Source of the DNA: Clostridiales bacterium UBA5888
GTDB lineage: Bacteria > Bacillota > Clostridia > Oscillospirales > Oscillospiraceae
DNA: 46,131 bases
Assembly: GCA_002431965.1 (NCBI GenBank)
Contig: DJEW01000034.1
Location: 16,881 to 63,011, forward strand
Direction of reading: 5' to 3'
Shown here: positions 31,267-40,242 of the stretch, piece after piece
How the letters are laid out: every line of letters starts with the position of its first letter
How positions within the stretch are numbered: position 1 is the stretch's first letter
Notes under the pieces: generated by a model
Seen by the model: only the letters and a program-made list of their open reading frames with translations
Database searches by the model: none
Told to the model about the DNA's origin: nothing
Translations under genes and position numbers: made by a program

Positions 31267-32324
31267 CAAGTATACACGTGAACGCTTCAAGGGAATATGA
31301 CGTTATAATAGAGCGCGGCATTCTCGACCGCGCCGGGGATGAGCTTCGCCGCGTGAACCCAAACGGAAGGATCGCTGCGATCGTTGCCGGGGAGCGTGTT
31401 GCGGCACTCTACGGCGCGCGGCTGGCCGCCTCGCTTGAGCGCGCGGGTTACGGCGCGGTGTCGTTTGTATATCCCGGCGGGGAGAAATATAAAACGCTGG
31501 AGACCTATGCCGCACTCATGGATTTCCTCTCGCGCGAGCATTTCACGCGCGGCGATGCCGTCGCCGCGCTCGGCGGCGGCGTTACGGGCGATCTTGCCGG
31601 CTTTGCCGCGGCGACGTATCAGCGCGGCGCGGCGTTCGTACAGATCCCGACGACGCTGCTTGCCGCGGTCGATTCCTCCGTCGGCGGGAAAACTGCGGTT
31701 GACCTTCCGACCGGGAAAAATCAGGCGGGCTGCTTTTACCAGCCCTGCGCCGTTCTGTGCGATCCGGACACGCTCAAGACCCTGCCTGCGGCGGAGTTTG
31801 CCAACGGCTGCGCGGAGATCGTGAAATACGGCGTGCTCGGCGATGCGGCGCTTTTCGCCTCGCTTGAGCGCGACGGCGTCGCGTCTCAGGTTGAGCGCGT
31901 TATTGCGCGCTGTGTGGAGATGAAGCGCGATATTGTCGAAGAGGATGAATTTGACACCGGACGGCGGATGCTTTTGAACCTCGGGCACAGCGTCGGGCAC
32001 GCCATTGAAAAATGCAGCGGCTTTGCCGTGCCGCACGGCAGCGCCGTGGCGGTCGGCATGGTCGTGATAATGCGCGCCGCCGTAAAGCGCGGCATATGCC
32101 CCGCCGCGGCGGCGGAGCGCACGGAGAGACTGCTGGCACAGCTCGGGCTGCCGACGTTGACGGTGTATCCCGCGGACGAGCTGAGCCGCGCAATGCTCAG
32201 CGACAAGAAGATGACCGGCGAGAGACTCAAGCTCATCGTGCCGGAGGATATAGGGCGCTGCCGCATTGTACCGGCAGCGGCGGACGAGCTGACGGGCTGG
32301 CTCAGGGACGGAGGAATAGTGTGA
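31263..32324 (+). CDS. aroB: 3-dehydroquinate synthase
   Basis: Cyclises DAHP to 3-dehydroquinate using catalytic NAD+ and a divalent metal. 353 residues with the family motifs ALGGGVTGDLAGFAAATYQR, IPTTLLAAVDSSVGGKTAVD, FANGCAEIVKYG and the metal ligands in LLNLGHSVGHAIE and VPHGSAVAVGM. Start is TTG at 31263, overlapping the tyrA stop (TTGA). GGAGG lies about 10 nt upstream. TTG may lower its translation relative to its neighbours. Confidence 0.96.
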   Translation: MTSIHVNASREYDVIIERGILDRAGDELRRVNPNGRIAAIVAGERVAALYGARLAASLERAGYGAVSFVYPGGEKYKTLETYAALMDFLSREHFTRGDAVAALGGGVTGDLAGFAAATYQRGAAFVQIPTTLLAAVDSSVGGKTAVDLPTGKNQAGCFYQPCAVLCDPDTLKTLPAAEFANGCAEIVKYGVLGDAALFASLERDGVASQVERVIARCVEMKRDIVEEDEFDTGRRMLLNLGHSVGHAIEKCSGFAVPHGSAVAVGMVVIMRAAVKRGICPAAAAERTERLLAQLGLPTLTVYPADELSRAMLSDKKMTGERLKLIVPEDIGRCRIVPAAADELTGWLRDGGIV

Positions 32325-33574
32325 ACACTGTTGTCAGACACGGCGCGCGGACAGGGCGCGTGCTCATTCCCGCGTCCAAGTCACAGGCGCACCGGCTGCT
32401 CATCTGCGCCGCGCTCGGCGAAAGGGAGTGTACGCTCCGCTGCGCGGGCGCATCGAATGACATTGCCGCCACTGTGCGCTGCCTTAACGCGCTGGGCGCG
32501 GATATAAGCATCGACGGGGAGCTTATCCGCGTCCGCCCGATAGAGACCGTGCCGCGCGGCATATGCCGCCTTCCCTGCGGGGAGAGCGGATCGACGCTGC
32601 GCTTTCTGCTGCCGCTCGTCGGCGCGCTGGGCGCGGACGCCGAGTTTATAATGGAGGGGCGGCTGCCGCAGCGTCCGCTCGCCCCGCTGGACGCGGCGCT
32701 TGAAGAGCACGGCATGCGCCTTGTGCGCGACGGCGCGCGGCTTGCGTGCTCCGGGCGGCTTCGCGCGGGAGCATACGCTATCGGCGGCGGCGTCTCCTCG
32801 CAGTACATTTCCGGGCTTCTGATGGCGCTGCCGCGGCTTGACGGCGCCAGCACGCTTGAGGTCACGGGGGAGCTGGAATCCGCACCCTATGTCGCCATGA
32901 CAGAGCGCGCGCTTGACATTGCAGGGTTGAAATATGAAAAGCACGCCAATGCGTATACAGTTCCCGGCGCGCAGCGCGCCGATATGCCGGCGCAGTGCGC
33001 CGTGGAGGGGGACTGGTCAAACGCCGCGTTCTTTCTGTGCATGGGCGCGCTTTCAGAGAGGGGCGTGACCGTGGACGGACTGAACCTGTCCTCGCCGCAG
33101 GGCGATCGCGCCGTGCTGGACATACTCCGCCGCTTCGGCGCGGATGTCAGAGCGGGCGAAGAAGGTGTGACCGTGCGCCGCGCCGCGCTGAGCGGATGCG
33201 TCATTGACGCGCGGGAGATCCCGGATCTTATTCCCGTGCTCAGCATCGCCGCCGCCGCAGCGCAGGGCGAAACGCGCATCATAAACGCCGCGCGCCTTCG
33301 CCTCAAGGAGTCGGACCGCCTTGCGGTCACGGCGCGGCTCATCACTGCGCTCGGCGGGGATGCTCAGGAGCTTGAGGACGGGCTTATTGTCCGCGGCACG
33401 GGCACGCTTGCGGGCGGCACGGCAGACGCCTGCCGCGACCACCGCATTGCGATGTCCGCCGCCGTCGCCGCCTCGCTCAGCCGGGAGGATGTCACCGTCC
33501 TCGGCAGCGACTGCGCGGCAAAATCCTACCCCGGCTTCTGGCATGATCTTGACGATCTGGAGGTAACGCAATGA
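32321..33574 (+). CDS. aroA: 3-phosphoshikimate 1-carboxyvinyltransferase (EPSP synthase)
   Basis: Transfers the enolpyruvyl group of PEP to shikimate 3-phosphate. 417 residues: IPASKSQAHRLLICAALGE near the N-terminus, PCGESGSTLRFLLPLVGALG, then RLKESDRLAVTARL and CRDHRIAMSAAVAASLS in the second domain. Start is GTG at 32321, overlapping the aroB stop by 4 nt (GTGA), with GGAGG upstream. The longer frame from 32012 is a shadow inside aroB. Confidence 0.96.
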   Translation: MNTVVRHGARTGRVLIPASKSQAHRLLICAALGERECTLRCAGASNDIAATVRCLNALGADISIDGELIRVRPIETVPRGICRLPCGESGSTLRFLLPLVGALGADAEFIMEGRLPQRPLAPLDAALEEHGMRLVRDGARLACSGRLRAGAYAIGGGVSSQYISGLLMALPRLDGASTLEVTGELESAPYVAMTERALDIAGLKYEKHANAYTVPGAQRADMPAQCAVEGDWSNAAFFLCMGALSERGVTVDGLNLSSPQGDRAVLDILRRFGADVRAGEEGVTVRRAALSGCVIDAREIPDLIPVLSIAAAAAQGETRIINAARLRLKESDRLAVTARLITALGGDAQELEDGLIVRGTGTLAGGTADACRDHRIAMSAAVAASLSREDVTVLGSDCAAKSYPGFWHDLDDLEVTQ

Positions 33575-34647
33575 GCAGCAGCTACGGCGAAAATATACGC
33601 ATCACGATATTCGGGCAGTCGCACTCCGACGCGATAGGCGTGACGATAGAGGGCATACCCGCAGGCGAGCGGGTAGACATGGATGAGCTTCGCCGCTTCA
33701 TGGAGCGCCGCGCTCCCGGACGCAATGAGTACAGCACGCCCCGCCGGGAGAGCGACGTGCCGGAATTTCTCTGCGGCATTGCCGGCGGCGTTACCTGCGG
33801 CGCGCCGCTCACTGCGATAATACGCAACGCCGATACCCGCCCGCAGGATTATGCCGCCCTGCGCGCAGCGCCGCGCCCCGGGCACGCGGACTATACCGCA
33901 CAGGTGAAGTATGGCGGCGCGCAGGATGCCTCGGGCGGCGGACACTTCTCCGGACGGCTCACGGCGCCGCTGTGCATCGCCGGGGGCATATGCAGGCAGC
34001 TTCTTGCGCGCGAGGGTATAGAGATCATCAGCCGAATAAAATCCATTGCCGGCGTTGAGGATGCGGGTGAGCTGACAGCATCCACTGCGGAGAAGGACTT
34101 TCCCACGGTGGACGATGCGCGCGGCGCTGAGATGCGCGCGGCGATAGCGGCTGCACGTGCGGAGGGGGACTCCGTCGGCGGCGTGGTGGAATGCGCTGTG
34201 CTCGGCGCGCCGCCGGGACTGGGCGACCCCATGTTCGCCGGCATGGAAAACCGCATTGCCGCCGCCGTGTTCGCAATTCCCGCCGTCAAGGGTGTGGAAT
34301 TCGGCGCGGGCTTTGCCGCCGCGTCTATGCGCGGCAGCGAGAATAACGACGCTTTCGCGGTCAATGACGGCGCGGTGGTCACCGTGACGAACAACTGCGG
34401 CGGTATACTCGGCGGCATTACGGACGGCATGCCCGTCGTTTTCCGCGCCGCCGTAAAGCCGACGCCGTCGATAGCCAAAAGACAGCGCAGCGTGGATATG
34501 ACCGCGCTGAGAGACGAAGATATAGAGATAACCGGCAGGCACGACCCATGCATTGTGCCGCGCGCCGTGCCATGCATTGAAGCGGCGGCGGCTCTCGCCG
34601 TATACGATGCGCTCCTCGGGCGCAGAAAGGAGACAAAATGGATCTGA
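33571..34647 (+). CDS. aroC: Chorismate synthase
   Basis: Converts EPSP to chorismate; needs reduced FMN. 358 residues. ITIFGQSHSDAIGVTIEGIP is the N-terminal signature (the classical FGESHG reads FGQSHS here, with a Ser in place of Gly). RPGHADYTAQVKYG, ASGGGHFSGRLTAPLCIAG and GGITDGMPVVFRAAVKPTPS are the other family motifs. The ATG overlaps aroA by 4 nt. Confidence 0.95.
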   Translation: MSSSYGENIRITIFGQSHSDAIGVTIEGIPAGERVDMDELRRFMERRAPGRNEYSTPRRESDVPEFLCGIAGGVTCGAPLTAIIRNADTRPQDYAALRAAPRPGHADYTAQVKYGGAQDASGGGHFSGRLTAPLCIAGGICRQLLAREGIEIISRIKSIAGVEDAGELTASTAEKDFPTVDDARGAEMRAAIAAARAEGDSVGGVVECAVLGAPPGLGDPMFAGMENRIAAAVFAIPAVKGVEFGAGFAAASMRGSENNDAFAVNDGAVVTVTNNCGGILGGITDGMPVVFRAAVKPTPSIAKRQRSVDMTALRDEDIEITGRHDPCIVPRAVPCIEAAAALAVYDALLGRRKETKWI

Positions 34648-35780
34648 CAGATTATCGCAGAGAGATGGATGCGGCGGACGAACAGCTTCTTGCGGCGTTT
34701 GAAAAACGCATGGAGATCGCGCAGCGTATCGCGGAGTATAAGCGCGACAATGCGCTTCCCGTGCTCGACGCGAAGCGTGAGCAGCAGAAGCTGCGCGCCG
34801 TTGCGGAGAAGGTGCCGGAGGAGCTGAGCGAATACGCCGTGACGCTCTACTCTCTGCTCATGGAGCTCAGCCGCAGCAGCCAGACGCGCATTATCGGAAC
34901 AAAAAGCACGCTTCCTGCGGAGATAGAGCACGCTATCAAAACCACGCCCCCGCTTTTCCCGGAAAATGTCCCGGTGGCGTGTCAGGGCGTGGAGGGCGCA
35001 TATTCAGAGCTCGCGTGCGAGCGGCTTTTCAAAATGCCGAACATTTTTTTCTGCTCCAGCTTCGACGCGGTGTTCTCCGCCGTGGAGAGCGGCTTCTGCC
35101 GCTACGGCATCGTCCCGCTGGAAAACAGCACGGCGGGCTCTGTCAACGCCGTGTACGATCTCATGATGAAGCATGATTTCCGTATCGTCCGCTCCGTGCG
35201 CATCAAGGTCGATCACAATCTTCTTGTCCGCCCCGGCACGAAGCTGGAGGATATAAAAGAAATATACTCCCACGAGCAGGCGATAAGCCAGTGCGCGGCG
35301 TTCCTTGCAACGCTGAAGGGTGTGAAGGTCATCCCCTGCGAGAACACCGCCGCCGCGGCAAAGCTCGTGGCGGAATCGACAAGCGGCGATGCGGCGGCGC
35401 TCTCATCAAGAGAATGCATGAAGCTATACGGTCTTGAATGCCTCAGATCCTCCGTGCAGGATCAGGGCAGCAATTTCACCCGCTTCATCTGCATTTCCAA
35501 AAATCTCGAGATATACCCCGGCGCGGACAGAACAAGCCTCATGATGACTCTGCCGCATAAAGCAGGCTCGCTCTACAAGGTGCTCTCGCGCTTTTATGCC
35601 CTTGGCATAAACCTCAACAAACTCGAAAGCAGGCCGCTGCCGGACAGGAATTTTGAATTCATGTTCTATTTCGATCTCGATACCTCGGTCTATTCGCCGC
35701 AGTTTATGCTTTTGATGGGCGAGCTTTCCGACGTGTGCGACAGCTTTGCCTACCTTGGCAGCTACAGCGAGGTGGTGTGA
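34638..35780 (+). CDS. pheA: Bifunctional chorismate mutase / prephenate dehydratase (P-protein)
   Basis: Chorismate to prephenate to phenylpyruvate, toward Phe. 380 residues. An N-terminal AroQ-type chorismate mutase (about 1-90, YRREMDAADEQLLAAFEKRM) is followed by prephenate dehydratase (about 110-285: VEGAYSELACERLF, PLENSTAGSVNAVYDLM, and the catalytic Thr-Arg-Phe in GSNFTRFICIS). A C-terminal ACT domain (about 295-370) contains LNKLESRPLPDRNFEFMFYF, the Phe-binding ESRP motif, so feedback inhibition by Phe is expected. Starts 10 nt before the aroC stop. Confidence 0.95.
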   Translation: MDLTDYRREMDAADEQLLAAFEKRMEIAQRIAEYKRDNALPVLDAKREQQKLRAVAEKVPEELSEYAVTLYSLLMELSRSSQTRIIGTKSTLPAEIEHAIKTTPPLFPENVPVACQGVEGAYSELACERLFKMPNIFFCSSFDAVFSAVESGFCRYGIVPLENSTAGSVNAVYDLMMKHDFRIVRSVRIKVDHNLLVRPGTKLEDIKEIYSHEQAISQCAAFLATLKGVKVIPCENTAAAAKLVAESTSGDAAALSSRECMKLYGLECLRSSVQDQGSNFTRFICISKNLEIYPGADRTSLMMTLPHKAGSLYKVLSRFYALGINLNKLESRPLPDRNFEFMFYFDLDTSVYSPQFMLLMGELSDVCDSFAYLGSYSEVV

Positions 35781-37012
35781 TGGATAATAAGCCAAAATGC
35801 GGTCTGCTTGGCGAAAAGCTTGGGCACAGCTATTCGCCTGAGATACACGCAATGCTTGCCGATTATGAATATAAGCTCTGCGAGTGCGCGCCGGATGAAG
35901 TGGAGCATTTCGTCAGGAACGGTGAACTCAGTGGATTCAACGTCACGATTCCGTATAAAAAGACTGTCGCCGCGCTCTGCGACGAGCTTTCGGACATGGC
36001 GCGCCGCCTCGGCAGCGTCAACACGGTCGTGCGCCGCGCGGACGGAAGCCTTTACGGCGATAATACGGACGCCTTCGGGTTTGAGAGCCTTGTCTGCCGC
36101 AGCGGCATAGACGTGCGCGGGAAGAAAGCGGTCGTGCTCGGCAGCGGCGGTGCGTCCGTCACGGTGTGCGCCGTGCTGGAGAAGCTGGGCGCGCAGAGCG
36201 TGCGCGTGCTGTCGCGCCGCGGCGGCGCGGATTACGGCGATCTTGCGCCTTACAGCGACGCTCAAATCATCGTCAACGCAACGCCTGTTGGGATGTACCC
36301 CAAAAACGGCGCGGCGGCGGTAGATTTGCGCGATTTTCCGCAGTGTGAGGGCGTGCTGGACGTGGTGTATAACCCCGCGCGCACCGCGCTCATCCTGCAG
36401 GCGGAAGCGCTCGGCATCCGCTGCGAGAGCGGGCTGCATATGCTTGTGGCGCAGGCGAAGCGCTCTGCCGAGCTCTTCACGGGATGCGCCATTCCCGACA
36501 GCGAGATCCCGCGCATACGCCGCGCTCTCGCGCGGAATATGCAGAATATCGTCGTCATCGGCATGCCCGGCTGCGGCAAGACCACCGTTGCCGCTGCGCT
36601 GGGGGAGAAGCTCGGCAGGGCGGTGTATGACAGCGACGATAAGGTCTTTGAAATGACCGGCGAGACCCCGGAGACTATCATCCGCACATACGGCGAGGCG
36701 GAATTTCGCCGCGCGGAGACTGCGGCGCTCGCAGAGCTTGGAAAGCTTTCGGGCGCGGTCATCGCAACAGGCGGCGGCGTTGTCACAAGAGAGGAAAACT
36801 ACCCTCTTCTGCACCAGAACGGAACAATCGTCTGCCTCAGGCGCGCTCTGGAGCGTCTGCCGGTGGACGGCAGACCCATATCGCAGTCGAGCGATCTCGC
36901 CGCGCTGTATGCAAGGCGCAAGCCCATGTACGCGCGCTTTGCCGACGTTACTGTGAACAACAACGGCACCCTGGACGAAACGCTGCGCGCAGTGATGGAA
37001 GCAATAGGGTGA
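35780..37012 (+). CDS. Fused shikimate dehydrogenase - shikimate kinase
   Basis: Two consecutive pathway steps in one 410-residue chain. Residues about 1-250 are AroE: LLGEKLGHSYSPEIHAML, FNVTIPYKKTVAAL (catalytic Lys), YGDNTDAFGF, the NADP motif VLGSGGASVTVCAVLEKLG and VNATPVGMYP. Residues about 253-410 are AroK: Walker A IGMPGCGKTTVAAALGEKLG, DSDD, FRRAETAAL, IATGGGVV and the lid DGRPIS. There is virtually no linker; AroE runs into AroK at RALARNMQNIVV. Start is an ATG overlapping the pheA stop by one base (TGATG). Last gene of the operon. Confidence 0.95.
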   Translation: MDNKPKCGLLGEKLGHSYSPEIHAMLADYEYKLCECAPDEVEHFVRNGELSGFNVTIPYKKTVAALCDELSDMARRLGSVNTVVRRADGSLYGDNTDAFGFESLVCRSGIDVRGKKAVVLGSGGASVTVCAVLEKLGAQSVRVLSRRGGADYGDLAPYSDAQIIVNATPVGMYPKNGAAAVDLRDFPQCEGVLDVVYNPARTALILQAEALGIRCESGLHMLVAQAKRSAELFTGCAIPDSEIPRIRRALARNMQNIVVIGMPGCGKTTVAAALGEKLGRAVYDSDDKVFEMTGETPETIIRTYGEAEFRRAETAALAELGKLSGAVIATGGGVVTREENYPLLHQNGTIVCLRRALERLPVDGRPISQSSDLAALYARRKPMYARFADVTVNNNGTLDETLRAVMEAIG

Positions 37013-37020
37013 AAATATAT

Positions 37021-37064
37021 AAAGGCAAAGAGCCGTGGAATGCTGCCGCAGCGCTTTGCCTTTT
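37021..37064 (+). terminator. Terminator of the aromatic operon
   Basis: AAAGGCAAAG / CTTTGCCTTT outer stem with a loosely paired interior and TTTT at the end. The 3' side also sits at the end of the convergent acyltransferase gene. Confidence 0.8.
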
Positions 37065-37067
37065 CGC

Positions 37068-38144
37068 TTATGTTTTTTCAGTTTTTAATATCTTGAGGTA
37101 CGCTTTTCCGAGCATACTGTAGAACAGCCTTATCAGCTTTGCAAAGCCATAGCTGAGCGCGACGAGCCACAGGAAGATAAGCGGAGCGTACTTTGGCGCA
37201 TAGACGAGCTTTTGACACCACTTATAGCACAAAAGCGTATGCACGAGCCACATACAGGTTGACTCCTCGCCAAACTTTACCAGCAACGGTGTCATAAAAG
37301 CGCCGATCCTGGTTTGCACAAGCGCGAGCATACAAACGACAAATACGGCTGCGTTGATAAAGTCATAAGCCAGCCAGTTGAAAGAGTGAATATACAAGAG
37401 TCCGCCGAGAACTATCAGAGCTGCCGGAGCAGACAGTGTGCGCCTGGCATGGCAATATTCCTTGGCGGCTGAGAACGTGCCGTGCTTTGCCAGCACCATG
37501 CCGAATGCATAAGCGGGGAGCAGCGTTACGGCGGTGTACACCTCCGTCCAGAATAGAGTCTCGGAAAACTCTAAGAGCAAGGGAGTGCGCATGAGCGGAG
37601 GAATGATGTAGTATATTACTGCGTTTGCACATACCAGCCACAGCAGACTCGACTGCAGCGATGCGTTCCGCCTGTCGGCAAATCTGACGATGAGCGGGGA
37701 GCAGACTGTCAGAACGGCAAACGGAGTAACGAACCACCACTCGTTGCAGTAAGTAAAGTGCAGTCCGAGAAAGGAATATATCAGATCCGCGAAAAACGGA
37801 CTTGCGTGCGGCAGACCGAGCAGAAGCGACACGGGCACGGCAATGACAAAAACCTTCCAATATGAAATGTACAGCTGGGAAAGGTGACTACCGACAAGCT
37901 CTGAGCGGTTTTTTGTATGTGTAATGGATAAATATGTACCGTAGCCGCCAAGCAGAGTGAACAGCGCGACGCATATCTTGCCAAAATTGGCAATGAACAT
38001 AGCGGCATTCGTCCCATTTATAAACGGCATCGATACATAGCTCGCTCCGTTCAGCCTGTCAGGGAAAGCAAACAGATGGTGGCAGAGCATGAGCAGTATG
38101 GCAATGCCCTTCATTATCTTTGTGTCCTGCTTCGTGAATTCCAT
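37068..38144 (-). CDS. Acyltransferase-3 family membrane protein, copy B
   Basis: 358 residues with about ten hydrophobic helices. The N-terminal FTKQDTKIMKGIAILLMLCH runs into the HHLFAF His motif of acyltransferase family 3 (O-acetylation of surface polysaccharides and similar). YCNEWWFVTPFAVLTV and LVHTLLCYKWCQKLVYAPKY are shared with the upstream copy. It starts with an ATG behind GGAGGTG, which itself covers the last codons of copy A, so the two are translationally coupled. The acceptor is unknown; no polysaccharide genes are adjacent. Confidence 0.85.
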   Translation of the reverse strand: MEFTKQDTKIMKGIAILLMLCHHLFAFPDRLNGASYVSMPFINGTNAAMFIANFGKICVALFTLLGGYGTYLSITHTKNRSELVGSHLSQLYISYWKVFVIAVPVSLLLGLPHASPFFADLIYSFLGLHFTYCNEWWFVTPFAVLTVCSPLIVRFADRRNASLQSSLLWLVCANAVIYYIIPPLMRTPLLLEFSETLFWTEVYTAVTLLPAYAFGMVLAKHGTFSAAKEYCHARRTLSAPAALIVLGGLLYIHSFNWLAYDFINAAVFVVCMLALVQTRIGAFMTPLLVKFGEESTCMWLVHTLLCYKWCQKLVYAPKYAPLIFLWLVALSYGFAKLIRLFYSMLGKAYLKILKTEKT

Positions 38145-38151
38145 AGTGTAT

Positions 38152-39231
38152 TCACACCTCCGACCTGGGTCTTGAAAGCCGTAAACACATTGTGCCCAGC
38201 CATTTCCACAGCAGCCTTATCAGCTTTGCAGAGCCATAGCTGAGCGCGACGAGCCACAGAAGGATAAGCGGAGAATATTTCGGCGCGTAAACGAGCCGCT
38301 GAAGCCAGTAGTAACAGAAAAACGTGTGCACGAGCCACATTATGGCGGACTCTTCTCCCAGCTTTTCCAGAACCCTGCCCGCGAGCGTCATCAGCTTTGT
38401 GGGCAGAAGCACGGTCACGCACATGAGGAACGCCACTGCTGGAATGAAGTTGAAATATTTGGAGCTGTGCGCGCGGATGATGAACACCGCGCACATTCCG
38501 GCGATGGCGGCAGCACACCATAACGCCCGCCCGCCGAGCCTTTCCTTTATGCGCGAGAGAACATCCCAGCGCGCAAAGATCACGCCCGTGAGGAAAGCCG
38601 GCAGAATCTCCAGCACCTCTTTTGTCCGCGCCCAGAACACGGTGGAGGAGAAGCCGGTAAATACATTCAGCTCCATCACATAAGGAACGATATATACGAT
38701 TACTGCGTTGAGAATTATCACGAGGAAGAGGTCAATATAAAGCCCGGCGTTGGGGCGCTCGGCAAAGCGCTTTATCGCGGGGAAAAGCACCAGCAGCACT
38801 GTGAACGGCAGCACAAACCACCACTCGCTGTTGAACGAAAAGCTCAGTCCGAGAAAGTTATAAACGATGTCGTACATTATCAGCGAGCGCCGGTAAAACA
38901 GGGTCTTGTACACTACAACGGGCAGACACACGAAAAAGACCATCCAGTAGGTCTTATAAAGGCTTTTGATGTGGCGCGCGGCAAGGGCGGCGCTGCTTTC
39001 GCCGCGCAGTGAGGAGCGGTAGAGCCCATACCCGCTGAGAAAAGTGAATATCGGCAGGCAGATGCACCCGAACGCGCCAAGGCACACGGAAAGGTTTGTG
39101 TCGTTGAAATACCACAGCGACACGAATTGACCATCCAGCACCCGTTCGGGGAAAGCGAACAGATGATGATAGAGCATGAGCAGTATGGCAATGCCCTTGA
39201 ATATCTTTGTATCCTGCCTGGTAAACTCCAC
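38152..39231 (-). CDS. Acyltransferase-3 family membrane protein, copy A
   Basis: 359 residues, same architecture as copy B: FTRQDTKIFKGIAILLMLYH, then HHLFAF, FNSEWWFVLPFTVLLVLFP, and LVHTFFCYYWLQRLVYAPKY near the C-terminus. I place the start at GTG 39231, because GGAGGT lies 7 nt upstream and the protein then aligns end to end with copy B. The ATG at 39324 adds 31 residues absent from the paralogue and would include the promoter. First gene of the pair. Confidence 0.85.
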   Translation of the reverse strand: MEFTRQDTKIFKGIAILLMLYHHLFAFPERVLDGQFVSLWYFNDTNLSVCLGAFGCICLPIFTFLSGYGLYRSSLRGESSAALAARHIKSLYKTYWMVFFVCLPVVVYKTLFYRRSLIMYDIVYNFLGLSFSFNSEWWFVLPFTVLLVLFPAIKRFAERPNAGLYIDLFLVIILNAVIVYIVPYVMELNVFTGFSSTVFWARTKEVLEILPAFLTGVIFARWDVLSRIKERLGGRALWCAAAIAGMCAVFIIRAHSSKYFNFIPAVAFLMCVTVLLPTKLMTLAGRVLEKLGEESAIMWLVHTFFCYYWLQRLVYAPKYSPLILLWLVALSYGSAKLIRLLWKWLGTMCLRLSRPRSEV

Positions 39232-39272
39232 GCGGTTGACCTCCAATGCGATATAACGCCAATATATCGCAA

Positions 39273-39301
39273 ATTTTAGCATATTGCATGCCATGTTGCA
39301 A
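39273..39301 (-). promoter_or_regulatory. Sigma-A promoter for the acyltransferase pair
   Basis: On the minus strand: TTGCAA (plus 39296-39301), 17 bp, TAAAAT (plus 39273-39278) with extended TGC. Confidence 0.7.
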
Positions 39302-39351
39302 GCGCGGAGGCGGATTTTTGTCAAAAGATTTCACCGGACTGCGGCGAATGA

Positions 39352-39380
39352 TTGCAAGCGGCGGCATATTGGAGTAAAAT
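39352..39380 (+). promoter_or_regulatory. Sigma-A promoter for truA
   Basis: TTGCAA at 39352-39357, 17 bp, TAAAAT at 39375-39380. Same hexamers as the divergent acyltransferase promoter. Confidence 0.65.
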
Positions 39381-39424
39381 ATGACGCAGAAAAACACACG
39401 TGCACATGAAATGGGGGCGGGAGT

Positions 39425-40162
39425 ATGCACACATATAAGCTGACACTGTGCTATGACGGCGGGCGTTACAGCGGATGGCAGAGACAGGGAAACACGGACA
39501 ACACCATACAGGCCAGAGTCGAGGCGGCGCTGGGACGCGCGCTGGGAACGGAGACGGAGGCCGCAGGCTCGGGACGCACGGACGCGGGCGTGCATGCCAG
39601 AGCGCAGGCGTGCTCTTTCCACACGGAGCACACGCTCGACTGCGCCGCCGCGCTGGAGGCGCTGCGCGAGGCTCTGCCGGAGGACATCGGCGCGCTCAAG
39701 CTGGAAGAGACCGCGCCGCGTTTCCATGCAAGACTCAGCTGCCGTGAGAAGACCTACGTCTACCGCGTGTGGAACAGCACCGCACCGAATGTGTTTGAAC
39801 GGCGGTATATGTACCGCTTCACGCCGCAGCTGGACGTGACCGCAATGCGCCGCGCGGCTGCCGCTCTCTGCGGCGAGCATGATTTCACGGCGTTCTGCGC
39901 CAACAGGCACATGAAAAAATCCGCCGTGCGCCGCATGAAGAGCATCGACGTGGAGCGCCGCGGCGATGAGGTGCGGATAGCGATGACCGGCGACGGGTTT
40001 TTGTACAACATGGCGCGCATCATCGCCGGAACGCTTCTGGAGGTCGGCACGCACCGGCGCGCGGCGGAGGATGTGGAGGCTGTACTCGCTTCGCGCGAGC
40101 GCGCCAACGCGGGCTTCACCGCGCCCGCGCAGGGGCTGACGCTGTGGGAAGTAAGATACTGA
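39425..40162 (+). CDS. truA: tRNA pseudouridine(38-40) synthase
   Basis: Isomerises uridines 38-40 in the anticodon arm of tRNAs. 245 residues. LCYDGGRYSGWQRQGNTDNT is the N-terminal signature, SGRTDAGVHARAQACSF carries the catalytic Asp (about residue 52), and GDGFLYNMARIIAGTLLEVG is the conserved C-terminal motif. GGGGGCGGGAGT precedes the ATG. Single gene; no clear terminator was seen before the pot promoter. Confidence 0.96.
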   Translation: MHTYKLTLCYDGGRYSGWQRQGNTDNTIQARVEAALGRALGTETEAAGSGRTDAGVHARAQACSFHTEHTLDCAAALEALREALPEDIGALKLEETAPRFHARLSCREKTYVYRVWNSTAPNVFERRYMYRFTPQLDVTAMRRAAAALCGEHDFTAFCANRHMKKSAVRRMKSIDVERRGDEVRIAMTGDGFLYNMARIIAGTLLEVGTHRRAAEDVEAVLASRERANAGFTAPAQGLTLWEVRY

Positions 40163-40207
40163 CGGCGCACGGCGCGAGGCCCGCGCGAAAAAAAGTGAAA
40201 ATAGTTG

Positions 40208-40236
40208 TTGACATTGGGGAAGAATGTTGCTAAAAT
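40208..40236 (+). promoter_or_regulatory. Sigma-A promoter of the pot operon
   Basis: Consensus TTGACA at 40208-40213, 17 bp, TAAAAT at 40231-40236 with extended TGC. The transcript starts near 40243, leaving a leader of about 430 nt before potA. Confidence 0.85.
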
Positions 40237-40242
40237 AAATCG

